Shown one piece after another: positions 9,001-16,373 of a stretch of 28,128 bases of DNA (the stretch's first letter is position 1; every line of letters begins with the position of its first letter). The translations under genes and the position numbers were made by a program. The notes beneath the pieces are model-generated. The model was not told where the DNA came from, did not search any database, and saw only the letters and a program-made list of their open reading frames with translations. Source of the DNA: DASWED01 sp036394995 (GTDB lineage Bacteria > Actinomycetota > UBA4738 > JACQTL01); NCBI GenBank assembly GCA_036394995.1, contig DASWED010000077.1, positions 1-28,128 on the forward strand. The letters run 5' to 3'.

Positions 9001-9581
9001 TCATCGACGACGACAACGTCCTGGACCCGCTGATCACGGCGCTGAAGGATCCGGAGATGCGGGTCCGCGACGTGGCCGGGGAGGCCCTGGTTCGGTGGCG
9101 GTCGCCGGCCGTGGCCCGCCGGCTGGCCATCGCCCTGACGAATCCGTCGCTCCGCCGGCCTGCCGGCGAGGTCCTGGCCCGCATGGGCACGTCGGCGGTC
9201 GATCCGCTGGTGGACATCCTCATGGAGGACGATCCCGAGCTGGCCGGAACGGTCGGGCAGCTCCTGGAGAGCCTGGTTGGACCGGAGCTGTTCCTCAGCA
9301 GGCTGGGGTCCATGGAGCCGCACGAGCGGCTGCGGGCCGTGGAGGCTCTGGGCGCGATCCGGGGCGACCGGGGAGTGGACGGGCTCATCCGGGCCCTGAC
9401 CGACCCGGTGGAGTCGATCCGGATCCGGGCGGTCACGCTCCTCGGCGAGATCGGCGACGACCGCGCCTTCGAGGCAGTCAAGCGGGCGTTCCTGGGCGAT
9501 CCGGTCCTCGAGGTGGTGTCGGCGTCCGAGGAGGCCCTGCGCCGCCTCCAGTCCGGCGAGCGCCCCGATCCCGGCAGCTGA
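6024..9581 (+). CDS. Large acidic HEAT-repeat protein, possible scaffold
   Basis: 1185 aa from ATG 6024, with GAGGAG 9 nt upstream. Three parts are visible. Residues 1-400 are highly acidic and probably disordered, with Glu-Pro/Ala/Phe repeats densest at about 219-313 (units such as EPEVFEAAEPEPE). Residues about 403-590 are a first set of HEAT/PBS-lyase-like helical repeats. After a second acidic linker (about 591-619) a long HEAT array runs to the end, with typical units such as LARALSDPDVEVRVEAVRAL. There is no signal peptide, membrane segment or catalytic motif. HEAT solenoids bind proteins, and lyase-type HEAT proteins can act on phycobilins, but no bilin context exists here. Its neighbour, the PelF-like enzyme, ends with the same acidic-spacer-plus-HEAT layout, so I infer a scaffold or interaction role in that pathway. 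Confidence 0.75.
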   Translation: MSDKPPTKRGILSSLMGLFGEEGEEGSEERGANEAPGSAVSADAPEQQGGAEVQGNGSSNGAGEREDDEDQTAGPIAGPAAGTAVVRESYEPGWYAVSAARWHQPSAPPPTFEEPTAPVETGTPAWEMSPEESAPVDARVSEPESRSVDAAEAAAASFTMTPEEIAEAPSEEPQADQPAAETALAASSVDETFEAPFEAPEAPDTEQQSEGEPGEETLAGPEPEPEWAEPEAAAAAEWTAPDTEPEPEGFEPAEPEVFEAAEPEPEAEPEPEAELEVFEPEAFEAAEPEPEVFDAAEPESEPELEVFEAAEAAHEEAGAVEPATEAGESPEETGWEDGASIEAAVDESMSADTVEVPMPLPDPDVAAAPVAPAFAAEPPGLASRVAAERRRALEEMMARGIADVDVAGVSRLLQDPERGIRLLALEALRSRPDAVEPDAVSRALRDPSDEVRAAAVRLAASTQHHAVPEVFPLVAERQWPAAQQAALEVLPRSIALNGIADDDLDSMLGSIARMESHPNAAERSGFAALAGAVGRDRLVATMESIGQRRLGAARLLLEEGSTESLRALSTYANDPDPEVGRLARAAGDLLGPEAEEPVVAPEEPEEQDDETSHDETGSVEITLGAQGQMIAGLARALGDPDEAVRVRATEALRAMDRPTLLDWTSTAMSSGDPELVAQGAHVAGAAGLSEAAPDLLMRGVSSTPEARGPFVRALASFGMEPETLVQLARGAEGQNRPEAIRMLWHVAGRSLLPALHPLLEDSSAAVRVAALEVFGESGDTQTIEVAQRVLERDSSPVVRATAISVIGRAGLDQRVTSLAQAMSDPDPDVRATAVEVLPAGMGRQAADLLLEALTDQDERVWQAAIRHLASVPDRDRSLVWTAIERCPATRREHLVSTLERSSAERLALLAIDHLASPDAAERTLAIALAGRAGTPECVRGIITALQDPAPTVRRVAAAALLSLRNAESIPGLARALSDPDVEVRVEAVRALSVIDDDNVLDPLITALKDPEMRVRDVAGEALVRWRSPAVARRLAIALTNPSLRRPAGEVLARMGTSAVDPLVDILMEDDPELAGTVGQLLESLVGPELFLSRLGSMEPHERLRAVEALGAIRGDRGVDGLIRALTDPVESIRIRAVTLLGEIGDDRAFEAVKRAFLGDPVLEVVSASEEALRRLQSGERPDPGS

Positions 9582-9669
9582 GGCTCGGGCAACCGGCCTA
9601 AGCCCCCCCGTCCCTCCACCGGGGGACAAGACCATACGTTCGGTCGATGCGAACCCCCCCTGAGGGGCC

Positions 9670-9681
9670 TAGGCTCCGTCC
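9670..9681 (+). promoter_or_regulatory. Leaderless-type -10 (TAGGCT) before the PelF-like gene
   Basis: TAGGCT (9670-9675) stands 6 nt before ATG 9682, which has no Shine-Dalgarno sequence. This is the spacing of actinobacterial leaderless transcripts. The 100-nt gap after the HEAT gene also has G/C runs able to pair (CCCCC at about 9603 with GGGGG at about 9621) but no T-run. Confidence 0.45.
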
Positions 9682-12111
9682 ATGCCACCGTGGGGGAACG
9701 GCACCGGGGGTACGCCCGTGCCCACACGGGCGAGATCCAGGCGTCCGACGGTCCTTCTGACCACGGAGGGGACATTTCCGCACGTGCCGGGCGGGGTCGG
9801 CACCTGGTGCGAGTCATTGATCCGGGGGCTCCCGGAGGTGGAGTTCGTGGTGTGGGCCCTCTCGCCGAACCCGTTCCTCGCCCACGGGCGCTCCTTTCCC
9901 GCGAACATGGTCCGGCTCATCGACCTGCCCATGTGGACCACCGACGATCCGGGGCGTGTCCGGCGGGCCGGTCCCGACGCCGTCCTACGGGATCGCGAGC
10001 CCATGCCGCGCTCCATCCGCGACGCCACGGCCGGGGCGCACAGGCCTTCGTCGCGGGACCTTGAACGGGAGTTCGTCCCATTGCTCCAGGCCTTCCTGTC
10101 CGCCACCTCCGCCACCGAGTTCGATGCGGTCCGGTTCGCCGCGCTCCTGGTGGAGATGCGGGATCACTTCCGGCGGTGGGACCATCGCCGGACGTGGAGG
10201 TCCCGCGCGGCGTGGGAGGTGTTCCGCGGGCACATGCTGTCGCGGGACTCCCGCCCTCCCGCCGACGTGATCGATGCGGAAGCGGACCATGCCCTGGCCG
10301 AGGGCCGAGCCGCACGAGCAGCGGTCCCGGGTGACGAACCCACCATCGGCGAGGCCGTGGAGGCGCTGCGGTGGCTGGTCCGGGCCCTGGCTCCCCTGAC
10401 CGTCGAGGTCCCCCCGGAGGTCGACCTCGTGCACAGCTCGGCGGCGGGACTGTGTGCGGTCCCCGGGATCCTGGCGAAGACCGAGCGGGGCACCCCGCTG
10501 TTCCTCACCGAACACGCCCTGTACGTGCGGGAGCACTTCCTGGCCATGCACACGTCCCGCGCGCCCTTCCACCTGAAGCGGTTCACCGCCGACGTCGTCG
10601 GGGCGGTGGCCCGGACCGCGTACCACCTGGCGGACCGCATCGCTCCGGTGTGCCGGTTCAACGCCCGGTGGGAGCTGGCCTACGGCGCCCCGCGCTCACG
10701 CATCGGTGTGATCCATCCGGGTGTGGACGAGTATCTGTTCGCGCCGAACGGCGTTCCGCGCTCCCGTCGCCCGACCGTCGTCCAGGTATCCCCGATCGAT
10801 CCGCTGAAGGACCAGGTGACGCTGCTCCGGGTGGCGGACCTGGTCCGGCGCGAGATCCCCGACGTCCTGTTCCTGCACTTCGGCGACGTGGCGGACCGTG
10901 ACTACTGGGCGCAGGTCCGGCGCATGCACCGGGACCGGATGCTGGAGGACACCGTCCGGTTCATGGGCCCGGCCGGCGACGTCCCCGAGGTCCTGAACCA
11001 GGCCGACGTGGCGCTGGTCACCTCGTCGTCGGAGGCCTTCCCGCTCTCGGTGCTGGAAGCGCTGATGTGCGGCGTGCCGGTGGTGACGACGGCCGTCGGC
11101 GGGATCGAGGAAGCACTGAACGGGGCCGGCTTCACGGCGCCACCCCGAGACCCCGACGCCCTGGCCAACGCGGTGGCGGCCATCCTGGGCGTGGCGCCGG
11201 ATCAGCGGGCACGGATGGCGACCGCCGCCCGCCACCACGCGATGTCGCGCTTCCGCCTGTCGACGTTCCTGGACGCCCACCGCGACTGGTACGAGGCCCT
11301 GACCGGGATCTCGCTCCGTCCGGTGGAGACCCCGGAGGAGGTCATGAGATCGTTCGAGGAGGTTCCCGACGCCGTCCCGGCCGATGTCCAGGTCCCCGAC
11401 GGCATCGCCGTGATGGTGCCGGAGCCGGAGCCCCCGGAGGAGCCCGAGCCGGTGGAGGCCGAGCCGGAGGAGCCCGTGGAGGAGGCCGAGCCGAAGCCGA
11501 TCGAGGCCGAGGATGAGCCCGAGCCGGAGTTCGAGATCCCCGAAGGGCCCCCGCCCGCCGCGGAGGAATGGGCGGCGACGGCGTGGAGGGGCTCGGAGGA
11601 ATCCGCCGCCCGGGGCCAGCACCCGAGGGAGCCCGAGGAGCCGGCTGAACCGACTCGGATTCTCCACTCCGTGCCCCCGCCGGAGACATCCGCCGAGCCT
11701 GAGCGCGAACCGGTGATGCCCGAACGGGTCCCGGAGCCCGAGTCCGAGCCCGAGCCTCGGGAGTTGGAGCCGGCGATGGCCGGGGCCGTCGCCGGTGCTT
11801 CCGCCGGCCCGTTCGGCGCCGCGGACCTGGAGGCCGGCCTGTCCCATCCGGACCCGTTCATGCGCGCGAACGCGGTGAGCCGCGTGCGCGACCCCTGGGC
11901 GGCCGAGGCCCTGGCTCGAGCTCTGTCCGACGAGCACGCGCAGGTCCGTCGGGAGGCGGTCCGGGCTCTGGGTCGGGTGAACGGGCCCCGGGCGGGCGGC
12001 TTCCTGGCCGATGCGGTGGCCCACGATCCGTCTGCGGAGGTTCGAGAGGAAGCGGTCGCCGCTCTCGCGGCGCTGCTGTCCAGACCCACATCAGCGGAGC
12101 GAGACGAATGA
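9682..12111 (+). CDS. PelF-like GT4 glycosyltransferase fused to an acidic spacer and HEAT repeats
   Basis: 809 aa. The start ATG 9682 suits a leaderless mRNA; GTG 9718 is an alternative. The N-terminal half has the DUF3492/PelF signature TTEGTFPHVPGGVGTWCESL (near residue 30) and HSSAAGLCAVPG. The GT-B C-terminal half has VVQVSPIDPLKDQ near 362, resembling the PIKD region of PelF, and the E-x7-E nucleotide-sugar site E451/E459 in SEAFPLSVLEALMCG. PelF polymerises the cationic Pel polysaccharide from UDP-GalNAc/GlcNAc in the cytoplasm. The family is about 500 aa; here the enzyme ends near 545. A Glu/Pro spacer (about 553-700) and two to three HEAT units (about 713-808) follow, which PelF does not normally have. 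It overlaps the next gene by 4 nt. The GT4 call is firm; the substrate is not known. Confidence 0.8.
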   Translation: MPPWGNGTGGTPVPTRARSRRPTVLLTTEGTFPHVPGGVGTWCESLIRGLPEVEFVVWALSPNPFLAHGRSFPANMVRLIDLPMWTTDDPGRVRRAGPDAVLRDREPMPRSIRDATAGAHRPSSRDLEREFVPLLQAFLSATSATEFDAVRFAALLVEMRDHFRRWDHRRTWRSRAAWEVFRGHMLSRDSRPPADVIDAEADHALAEGRAARAAVPGDEPTIGEAVEALRWLVRALAPLTVEVPPEVDLVHSSAAGLCAVPGILAKTERGTPLFLTEHALYVREHFLAMHTSRAPFHLKRFTADVVGAVARTAYHLADRIAPVCRFNARWELAYGAPRSRIGVIHPGVDEYLFAPNGVPRSRRPTVVQVSPIDPLKDQVTLLRVADLVRREIPDVLFLHFGDVADRDYWAQVRRMHRDRMLEDTVRFMGPAGDVPEVLNQADVALVTSSSEAFPLSVLEALMCGVPVVTTAVGGIEEALNGAGFTAPPRDPDALANAVAAILGVAPDQRARMATAARHHAMSRFRLSTFLDAHRDWYEALTGISLRPVETPEEVMRSFEEVPDAVPADVQVPDGIAVMVPEPEPPEEPEPVEAEPEEPVEEAEPKPIEAEDEPEPEFEIPEGPPPAAEEWAATAWRGSEESAARGQHPREPEEPAEPTRILHSVPPPETSAEPEREPVMPERVPEPESEPEPRELEPAMAGAVAGASAGPFGAADLEAGLSHPDPFMRANAVSRVRDPWAAEALARALSDEHAQVRREAVRALGRVNGPRAGGFLADAVAHDPSAEVREEAVAALAALLSRPTSAERDE

Positions 12112-13706
12112 CCGAAGCCCTCGGGGAGCTCGTCGGGGACGTCACGAACCGGGCGGGCCGCCTGGAGGGCCCCGCCGAGGCCGCCGCGGTCCTCGAGTCG
12201 ATCGGCGTCGACGACGACCGGGCCCGGGGGATGGGCCGGGACGGCGTGTTGCGGCTGGCCATCGACATCGCCGAGTACCAGCGCGGGGCGCCGGAGGCCG
12301 TGGAGCGATGGAGCGCCGTCGAGACCGGGCTCCGGGAGGAGCGGGCCCGCCCGCACTCGCGCCGGGCCCTCGGCGGGTCGAGGATCCGCATGGTGCTCCG
12401 GGGGCTGGCGTCCGCTGCACCGTTGACGGCTCCACTCGGTGCGGCGCTGCTCCTGACGGGCTCCCTGTGGACCGGCCCCGGGACCGACATCCCGCGGGCA
12501 ACGGCGATCGCGCTGGGCATCGTCGCTTCGTTCGTGGCCACGTCCGCATTCGCCTACGTCGCCTCAGGGCGCATCCGGGCCGATCTGGGACGTCGAGCTC
12601 CGCTCCTGGCGCTGCGATCGGGGCTCCGCCTGGCGGCGGTCGGCGTCGTCGGATCGGCCGTGGCGGGCCTGGCGCTGTGGGGGATCCTGGAGTGGAAACC
12701 GCTGGTCGCTCCGGACCAGATCGGCACCGCGCTGCAGTACTTCGCACTGCTGGCGGCCCTGTGGCTCCCGGCCGCGATGCTCTCCGGACGGGGACGGGAC
12801 GTCTGGTTCGTCCTCGCCGTCGCGTCGGGGGTGGCGGCGGGCGCGCTGGTCCGCGGGCCGGGACACGCGTCGTTGGTGGCCGCCCATCGCTCCGGGATCC
12901 TGGTGGCGGCGGGGGCGTCGATCGCCGCCGCCGTGGCCCTGCTGTTCCGGGACGAGATTCGCGAGATGCCCCGGCGGTCGGGGCCGTGGTCTTCCGATCG
13001 CCTGCCGCTCGGCGACGTCGCGCGGCGGCTGGTTCCATTCGCGCTGTACGGCCTGGCCCTGGCCGGATTCCTGTTCGCCGACCGCCTGGCCGCGTGGTAC
13101 AGCCAGCGGCCGTTCCACGAATGGATCCTGGGGTTCCAGCCCGACTACGAGGCCGGGTGGGACTGGGCCCTGGCGGCAGTCCTGCCGGGGATCGTGGTGG
13201 TGAGGTCCTCCGCGGAGCGGTTCGGCGGTCTGCTGCGGTCGCTGTCCTACCGGTACCCGGTGTCGGCGGAGCGGGAGCTGTCCGCCGAGCTCCGGGCGTC
13301 CTACCGGCGGTCGGTGTCCCGGCTGGCGGTCGCCTGCGTCGTTGGGGCCGTCCTCACGTTCCTGGCCATGGTGTGGCTCATCGTGTCGCTGCCGTCGGTG
13401 GATCGGGTGGTGACGAAGCACTCCGCGTACGTGTTCGCCATGGCCGGGCCCGCGCTGTTCCTCGTGCTGTGGTCGCTGTTGAACGTGGCCGTGCTGTTCG
13501 ATCTGGCCCGCCTCCGGGCGGCCGTGTGGGGAGCGTGGCTCGCCGTGGTGGCGGACCTGGCCGTGGCGCTCCCCCTCACGGCGCACGTCCGGGCCTGGTG
13601 GGCGGTGTTCGGGCTGGTGGCGGGGGCCGTCGTGCTGTGGCTCGTGACCACGGTGGCGGTGCGCCGGATCATCCACCGGCCGGAATTCGCCCTGGCGAGG
13701 GCCTGA
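12108..13706 (+). CDS. Polytopic membrane protein, PelG-like polysaccharide transporter candidate
   Basis: 532 aa, ATG overlapping the previous TGA as ATGA, so probably translationally coupled. Residues 1-95 are soluble (VLESIGVDDDRARGMG region); the rest shows about 12 hydrophobic segments, from about 97 to 520. The stretch LYGLALAGFLFADRLAAWYS (about 310-330) resembles the helix of PelG with an aromatic-rich (D)K/R..W motif. PelG is a MOP-like flippase normally encoded directly after pelF, so order and topology agree. Sequence likeness is weak by eye; a general membrane protein of an exopolysaccharide locus is the fallback. It would move or help export the polymer made by the GT4 enzyme. 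Confidence 0.55.
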   Translation: MTEALGELVGDVTNRAGRLEGPAEAAAVLESIGVDDDRARGMGRDGVLRLAIDIAEYQRGAPEAVERWSAVETGLREERARPHSRRALGGSRIRMVLRGLASAAPLTAPLGAALLLTGSLWTGPGTDIPRATAIALGIVASFVATSAFAYVASGRIRADLGRRAPLLALRSGLRLAAVGVVGSAVAGLALWGILEWKPLVAPDQIGTALQYFALLAALWLPAAMLSGRGRDVWFVLAVASGVAAGALVRGPGHASLVAAHRSGILVAAGASIAAAVALLFRDEIREMPRRSGPWSSDRLPLGDVARRLVPFALYGLALAGFLFADRLAAWYSQRPFHEWILGFQPDYEAGWDWALAAVLPGIVVVRSSAERFGGLLRSLSYRYPVSAERELSAELRASYRRSVSRLAVACVVGAVLTFLAMVWLIVSLPSVDRVVTKHSAYVFAMAGPALFLVLWSLLNVAVLFDLARLRAAVWGAWLAVVADLAVALPLTAHVRAWWAVFGLVAGAVVLWLVTTVAVRRIIHRPEFALARA

Positions 13707-13709
13707 CCC

Positions 13710-13729
13710 CGGGATCGATCCCGTAAGGT
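13710..13729 (+). promoter_or_regulatory. 14-bp palindrome abutting a leaderless -10 before ugd
   Basis: CGGGATCGATCCCG (13710-13723) is a perfect palindrome directly followed by TAAGGT (13724-13729), a TANNNT -10 hexamer 6 nt before ATG 13736. No Shine-Dalgarno sequence is present. A protein bound to the palindrome would cover the promoter, so it is a candidate operator. Confidence 0.45.
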
Positions 13730-13735
13730 TGCCGC

Positions 13736-15058
13736 ATGCGGATCTCCGTCGTCGGGACCGGCCACGTCGGCCTGACCACCGCCGCATGCATGGCCCACGT
13801 GGGGCACGAGGTGCTCGGCGTCGACGACGACGCCGAGAAGGTCGCCTCCATCGCTCGGGGCGACGTTCCCTTCCACGAACCGGGTCTCACAGAGCTGGTC
13901 CGGGAGGGCCTCGACAACGGCCGGCTGAGGGTCTCCGCCACCGCGAGCGACGCTGCCCGCCACGGCGACATCGTGTTCGTGTGCGTGGGCACCCCCACCA
14001 AGGAATCCGGTGAGGCGAACCTGGTCCAGGTGGAGCGGGTGGCCCGCGTGCTCGCGCGGAGCCTGGACGGGTACACGGTTGTGGCCGAGAAGTCGACGGT
14101 GCCCGTGGAGACCGGCCAGTGGATCCAGCGCACGATCGGCAGGGAGGCGTCGCCGGACGCCGAGTTCGACGTGGCCTCGAATCCTGAGTTCCTGCAGGAG
14201 GGCCGCGCCGTGCAGGACACGCTGGAACCGGACCGCGTGGTGGTGGGCTCGGACTCGGGACGCGCCGTCGATCGCCTGCGGGAGGCCTACCGGCCCATCG
14301 TGGAGCGGACGGGGTGCCCGTTCGTGGTCACGGACCTGGCGACGGCGGAGCTCATCAAGCACGCGTCGAACGCGTTCCTGGCCACGAAGATCTCGTTCAT
14401 CAACGCGGTGGCCGAGGTGTGCGAGCGAACGGGCGCCGACGTCGAGGCCGTCGCTGCCGCGATGGGCCTGGACCACCGGATCGGGCCGGCGTTCCTGCGG
14501 GCGGGACTGGGCTTCGGCGGCGAGTGCTTCCCCAAGGATCTCCGGGCGTTCCAGTACAAGGCGGAGCAGCTCGGGGTGGACTTCGCGCTGCTCGGGGAGG
14601 TCGACCGGATCAACCGGGCCCGCATCGACGCGCTGGTGGAGAAGATCCGTGCGGTCCTATGGCACCTCGAGGACAAGCGGGTGGCGTTGTGGGGCCTGGC
14701 CTTCAAGCCCGACACCGACGACCTCCGTCACTCCCCCGCCCTCGAGGTGGCCCGCCGCCTGGTGGAGGGCGGCGCGCACGTCGTCGCGTACGACCCGGTG
14801 GCCATGCCCGCGGCGAAGACGCTGCTGGGCGACATCGAGTTCGCCGCCGACCCCCACGAGGCCGCCCGGGGCGCCGACTGCCTGGCCATCTGCACCGAAT
14901 GGGACGTGTTCGCCTCCGCGGACCTCGACCGGCTCCGCGAGGAGATGGCCCACCCCGTCATCGTCGACGGCCGCAACGTGTTCGACCCCGCGACCATGGC
15001 CGCGGCGGGATTCACCTACGCCAGCATGGGCCGCCCCACAACGTTCCCGGCCGGATAG
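13736..15058 (+). CDS. ugd: UDP-glucose 6-dehydrogenase family protein
   Basis: 440 aa. It oxidises UDP-glucose (or a related UDP-sugar) twice with NAD+ to the uronic acid, supplying acidic sugars for polysaccharides. Seen: Rossmann GTGHVGLTTA near residues 6-16, VFVCVGTPTKE, EKSTVPVETG, NPEFLQEG, ATKISFINAVAEVC, the catalytic GFGGECFPKD with C264, and the C-terminal GLAFKPDTDDLRHSPA and DGRNVFDP. Length is normal. It follows the PelG-like gene by 29 nt, with its own likely promoter in the gap. Position suggests it makes UDP-glucuronate, or by homology another uronate such as UDP-GalNAc-uronate, for the polymer. It converges on trpD. Confidence 0.92.
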   Translation: MRISVVGTGHVGLTTAACMAHVGHEVLGVDDDAEKVASIARGDVPFHEPGLTELVREGLDNGRLRVSATASDAARHGDIVFVCVGTPTKESGEANLVQVERVARVLARSLDGYTVVAEKSTVPVETGQWIQRTIGREASPDAEFDVASNPEFLQEGRAVQDTLEPDRVVVGSDSGRAVDRLREAYRPIVERTGCPFVVTDLATAELIKHASNAFLATKISFINAVAEVCERTGADVEAVAAAMGLDHRIGPAFLRAGLGFGGECFPKDLRAFQYKAEQLGVDFALLGEVDRINRARIDALVEKIRAVLWHLEDKRVALWGLAFKPDTDDLRHSPALEVARRLVEGGAHVVAYDPVAMPAAKTLLGDIEFAADPHEAARGADCLAICTEWDVFASADLDRLREEMAHPVIVDGRNVFDPATMAAAGFTYASMGRPTTFPAG

Positions 15059-15102
15059 GCCGTCCGGTCTCGCGGCCGCTCCGTTCCAGCCCGTCGATGA
15101 CC

Positions 15103-16203
15103 TCAGGTCGTGGACGTGGCGGCCCAGCGGTCCAGTGTGTGCCGGGCCGCCCCCGAATCGATCGATTGGGCGGCCGTCGCCACGCCCTCGCGGAGGTCGG
15201 ATGCCTGCCCCGCGGTCCACAGGGCGGCGCCGGCGTTGAGCAGGACCACGTCACGCGGGGGGCCGGCCTCGCCCCCCAGGACGGCGCGGGCGATGGCCAC
15301 GTTGTGCTCGACGTCGCCGCCCTTCAGGTCGTCCGGGGAGGCTCGTTCCAGGCCCGCGTCCTCCGGGGCGATCTCATCCTCCTCGACCCGCCCTTCGTGG
15401 ATCCGGAACACGCGCGAGGGCCCGGTGGTGGTGAGCTCGTCGAGTCCGTCGTCGCCCCGGAACACCAGGGCGTCGGTCCCCCGGCGGGCCAGGACCTCGG
15501 CCACCAGCGGCAGCATGCGGGCGTCGCTCACGCCGACGATCTGGGCGTAGGGACGGGCCGGGTTCGTCAGCGGGCCGAGGAAGTTGAACGCGGTGGGGAC
15601 CCGGAGCTCGCGGCGGACCACCGCTGCGTGGGCCATGGCCGGGTGGAAGACCGGGGCGAACATGAACCCGATCGAGGCCTCCTCCAGACACCGCCGGACG
15701 CCGGCGGGGTCGAGGTCGATGCGCACGCCGAGGGCCTCGAGGAGGTCGGCCGACCCGCATCTCGACGACGCCGCCCGGTTCCCGTGCTTGGCCACCGGGA
15801 CCCCCGCGCCGGCGCACACCATGGCCCCGAGCGTGGAGACGTTCAGCGTGCCGGCGCGGTCGCCGCCGGTGCCGCACGTGTCGATGACGGGAGCGGGCGC
15901 GTCCACGGCCTGGGCCAGCTCGAGCATGGTGGCCGCGAGCCCCTCCAGCTCCTCCGCGGTCTCGCCCTTGGTGCGAAGGGCCATGAGGAACCCGCCCATC
16001 TGAGCCTGCGTGGCCTGGCCCTGCATGATGGCCCGCATGGCCGCGGCGGTCTCCTCCGCCGACAACGACTCGTGCGCCGCCAGCCTGGTCAGGAGGTTCG
16101 GCCAGAACGTGGGCGATGGCTCCACGCCCGGCGCGGGCCGGGCGGCGGCAGCCCCGGGAGCGGGCTGCGCGGGAGCGGACGGCTGATCGGCACCGGACGC
16201 CAT
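15103..16203 (-). CDS. trpD: Anthranilate phosphoribosyltransferase
   Basis: 366 aa from ATG 16203; a GTG at 16230 would add nine residues. It joins anthranilate and PRPP, the second step of tryptophan synthesis. Seen: DTCGTGGD PRPP loop (near residue 107), NVSTLGAMV, KHGNRAASS, GFMFAPVFHPAM, FNFLGPLTNP and the Mg-binding DGLDE. An Ala/Pro-rich N-terminal extension of about 25 residues precedes the helical domain. No other trp gene is adjacent, so it stands alone here. The start has no ribosome site but a TACGTT hexamer lies 9 nt upstream, fitting a leaderless or near-leaderless message. Confidence 0.93.
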   Translation of the reverse strand: MASGADQPSAPAQPAPGAAAARPAPGVEPSPTFWPNLLTRLAAHESLSAEETAAAMRAIMQGQATQAQMGGFLMALRTKGETAEELEGLAATMLELAQAVDAPAPVIDTCGTGGDRAGTLNVSTLGAMVCAGAGVPVAKHGNRAASSRCGSADLLEALGVRIDLDPAGVRRCLEEASIGFMFAPVFHPAMAHAAVVRRELRVPTAFNFLGPLTNPARPYAQIVGVSDARMLPLVAEVLARRGTDALVFRGDDGLDELTTTGPSRVFRIHEGRVEEDEIAPEDAGLERASPDDLKGGDVEHNVAIARAVLGGEAGPPRDVVLLNAGAALWTAGQASDLREGVATAAQSIDSGAARHTLDRWAATSTT

Positions 16204-16212
16204 GGGAAGCGA

Positions 16213-16218
16213 AACGTA
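16213..16218 (-). promoter_or_regulatory. -10 hexamer (TACGTT) for trpD
   Basis: On the minus strand TACGTT ends 9 nt before ATG 16203. This agrees with the TANNNT-short gap-ATG pattern seen at three other genes here and favours the internal ATG over the GTG at 16230, which would overlap the hexamer. Confidence 0.4.
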
Positions 16219-16267
16219 GCAGGTCGGCACCGGCGCGGACGGCAGGATGGGCCCGAAGACGCCTTGC

Positions 16268-16273
16268 TACAAT
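16268..16273 (+). promoter_or_regulatory. -10 hexamer (TACAAT) for tRNA-Gly
   Basis: TACAAT is one base off the TATAAT consensus and stands 29 nt before the mature tRNA 5' end, so transcription would start about 23 nt upstream of it. No clear -35 is visible. Confidence 0.5.
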
Positions 16274-16302
16274 TCGCCCACGGCGGCCCTCGGACCGCTC
16301 GC

Positions 16303-16373
16303 GCGGATGTGGTTCAATGGCAGAACGCAAGCTTCCCAAGCTTGAGACGGGGGTTCGATTCCCCTCATCCGCT
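16303..16373 (+). tRNA. tRNA-Gly (anticodon CCC)
   Basis: Full cloverleaf read by eye: acceptor stem GCGGATG/CATCCGC, D arm GTTC-AATGGCA-GAAC, anticodon arm CAAGC-TTCCCAA-GCTTG with anticodon CCC (about 16336-16338), a 4-nt variable loop AGAC, and T arm GGGGG-TTCGATT-CCCCT with one G-U pair. Discriminator T73; CCA is not encoded. It reads GGG glycine codons. Its 3' end overlaps the end of the convergent nth gene. Confidence 0.96.

Noticed and set aside
7071..9635. 854-codon minus-strand frame opposite the HEAT gene
   Set aside because: Shadow frame; low-complexity Gly/Arg/Asp composition, no family signs, and the plus strand has regular HEAT repeats.
9630..9645. GACC/GGTC inverted repeat before the PelF-like gene
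   Set aside because: Four-base arms at this GC content occur by chance too often.
15058..15077. GGCCG/CGGCC hairpin between ugd and trpD as a shared terminator
   Set aside because: Only 5 bp, with no T-run on either strand; too weak to call, though convergent genes would need some ending here.
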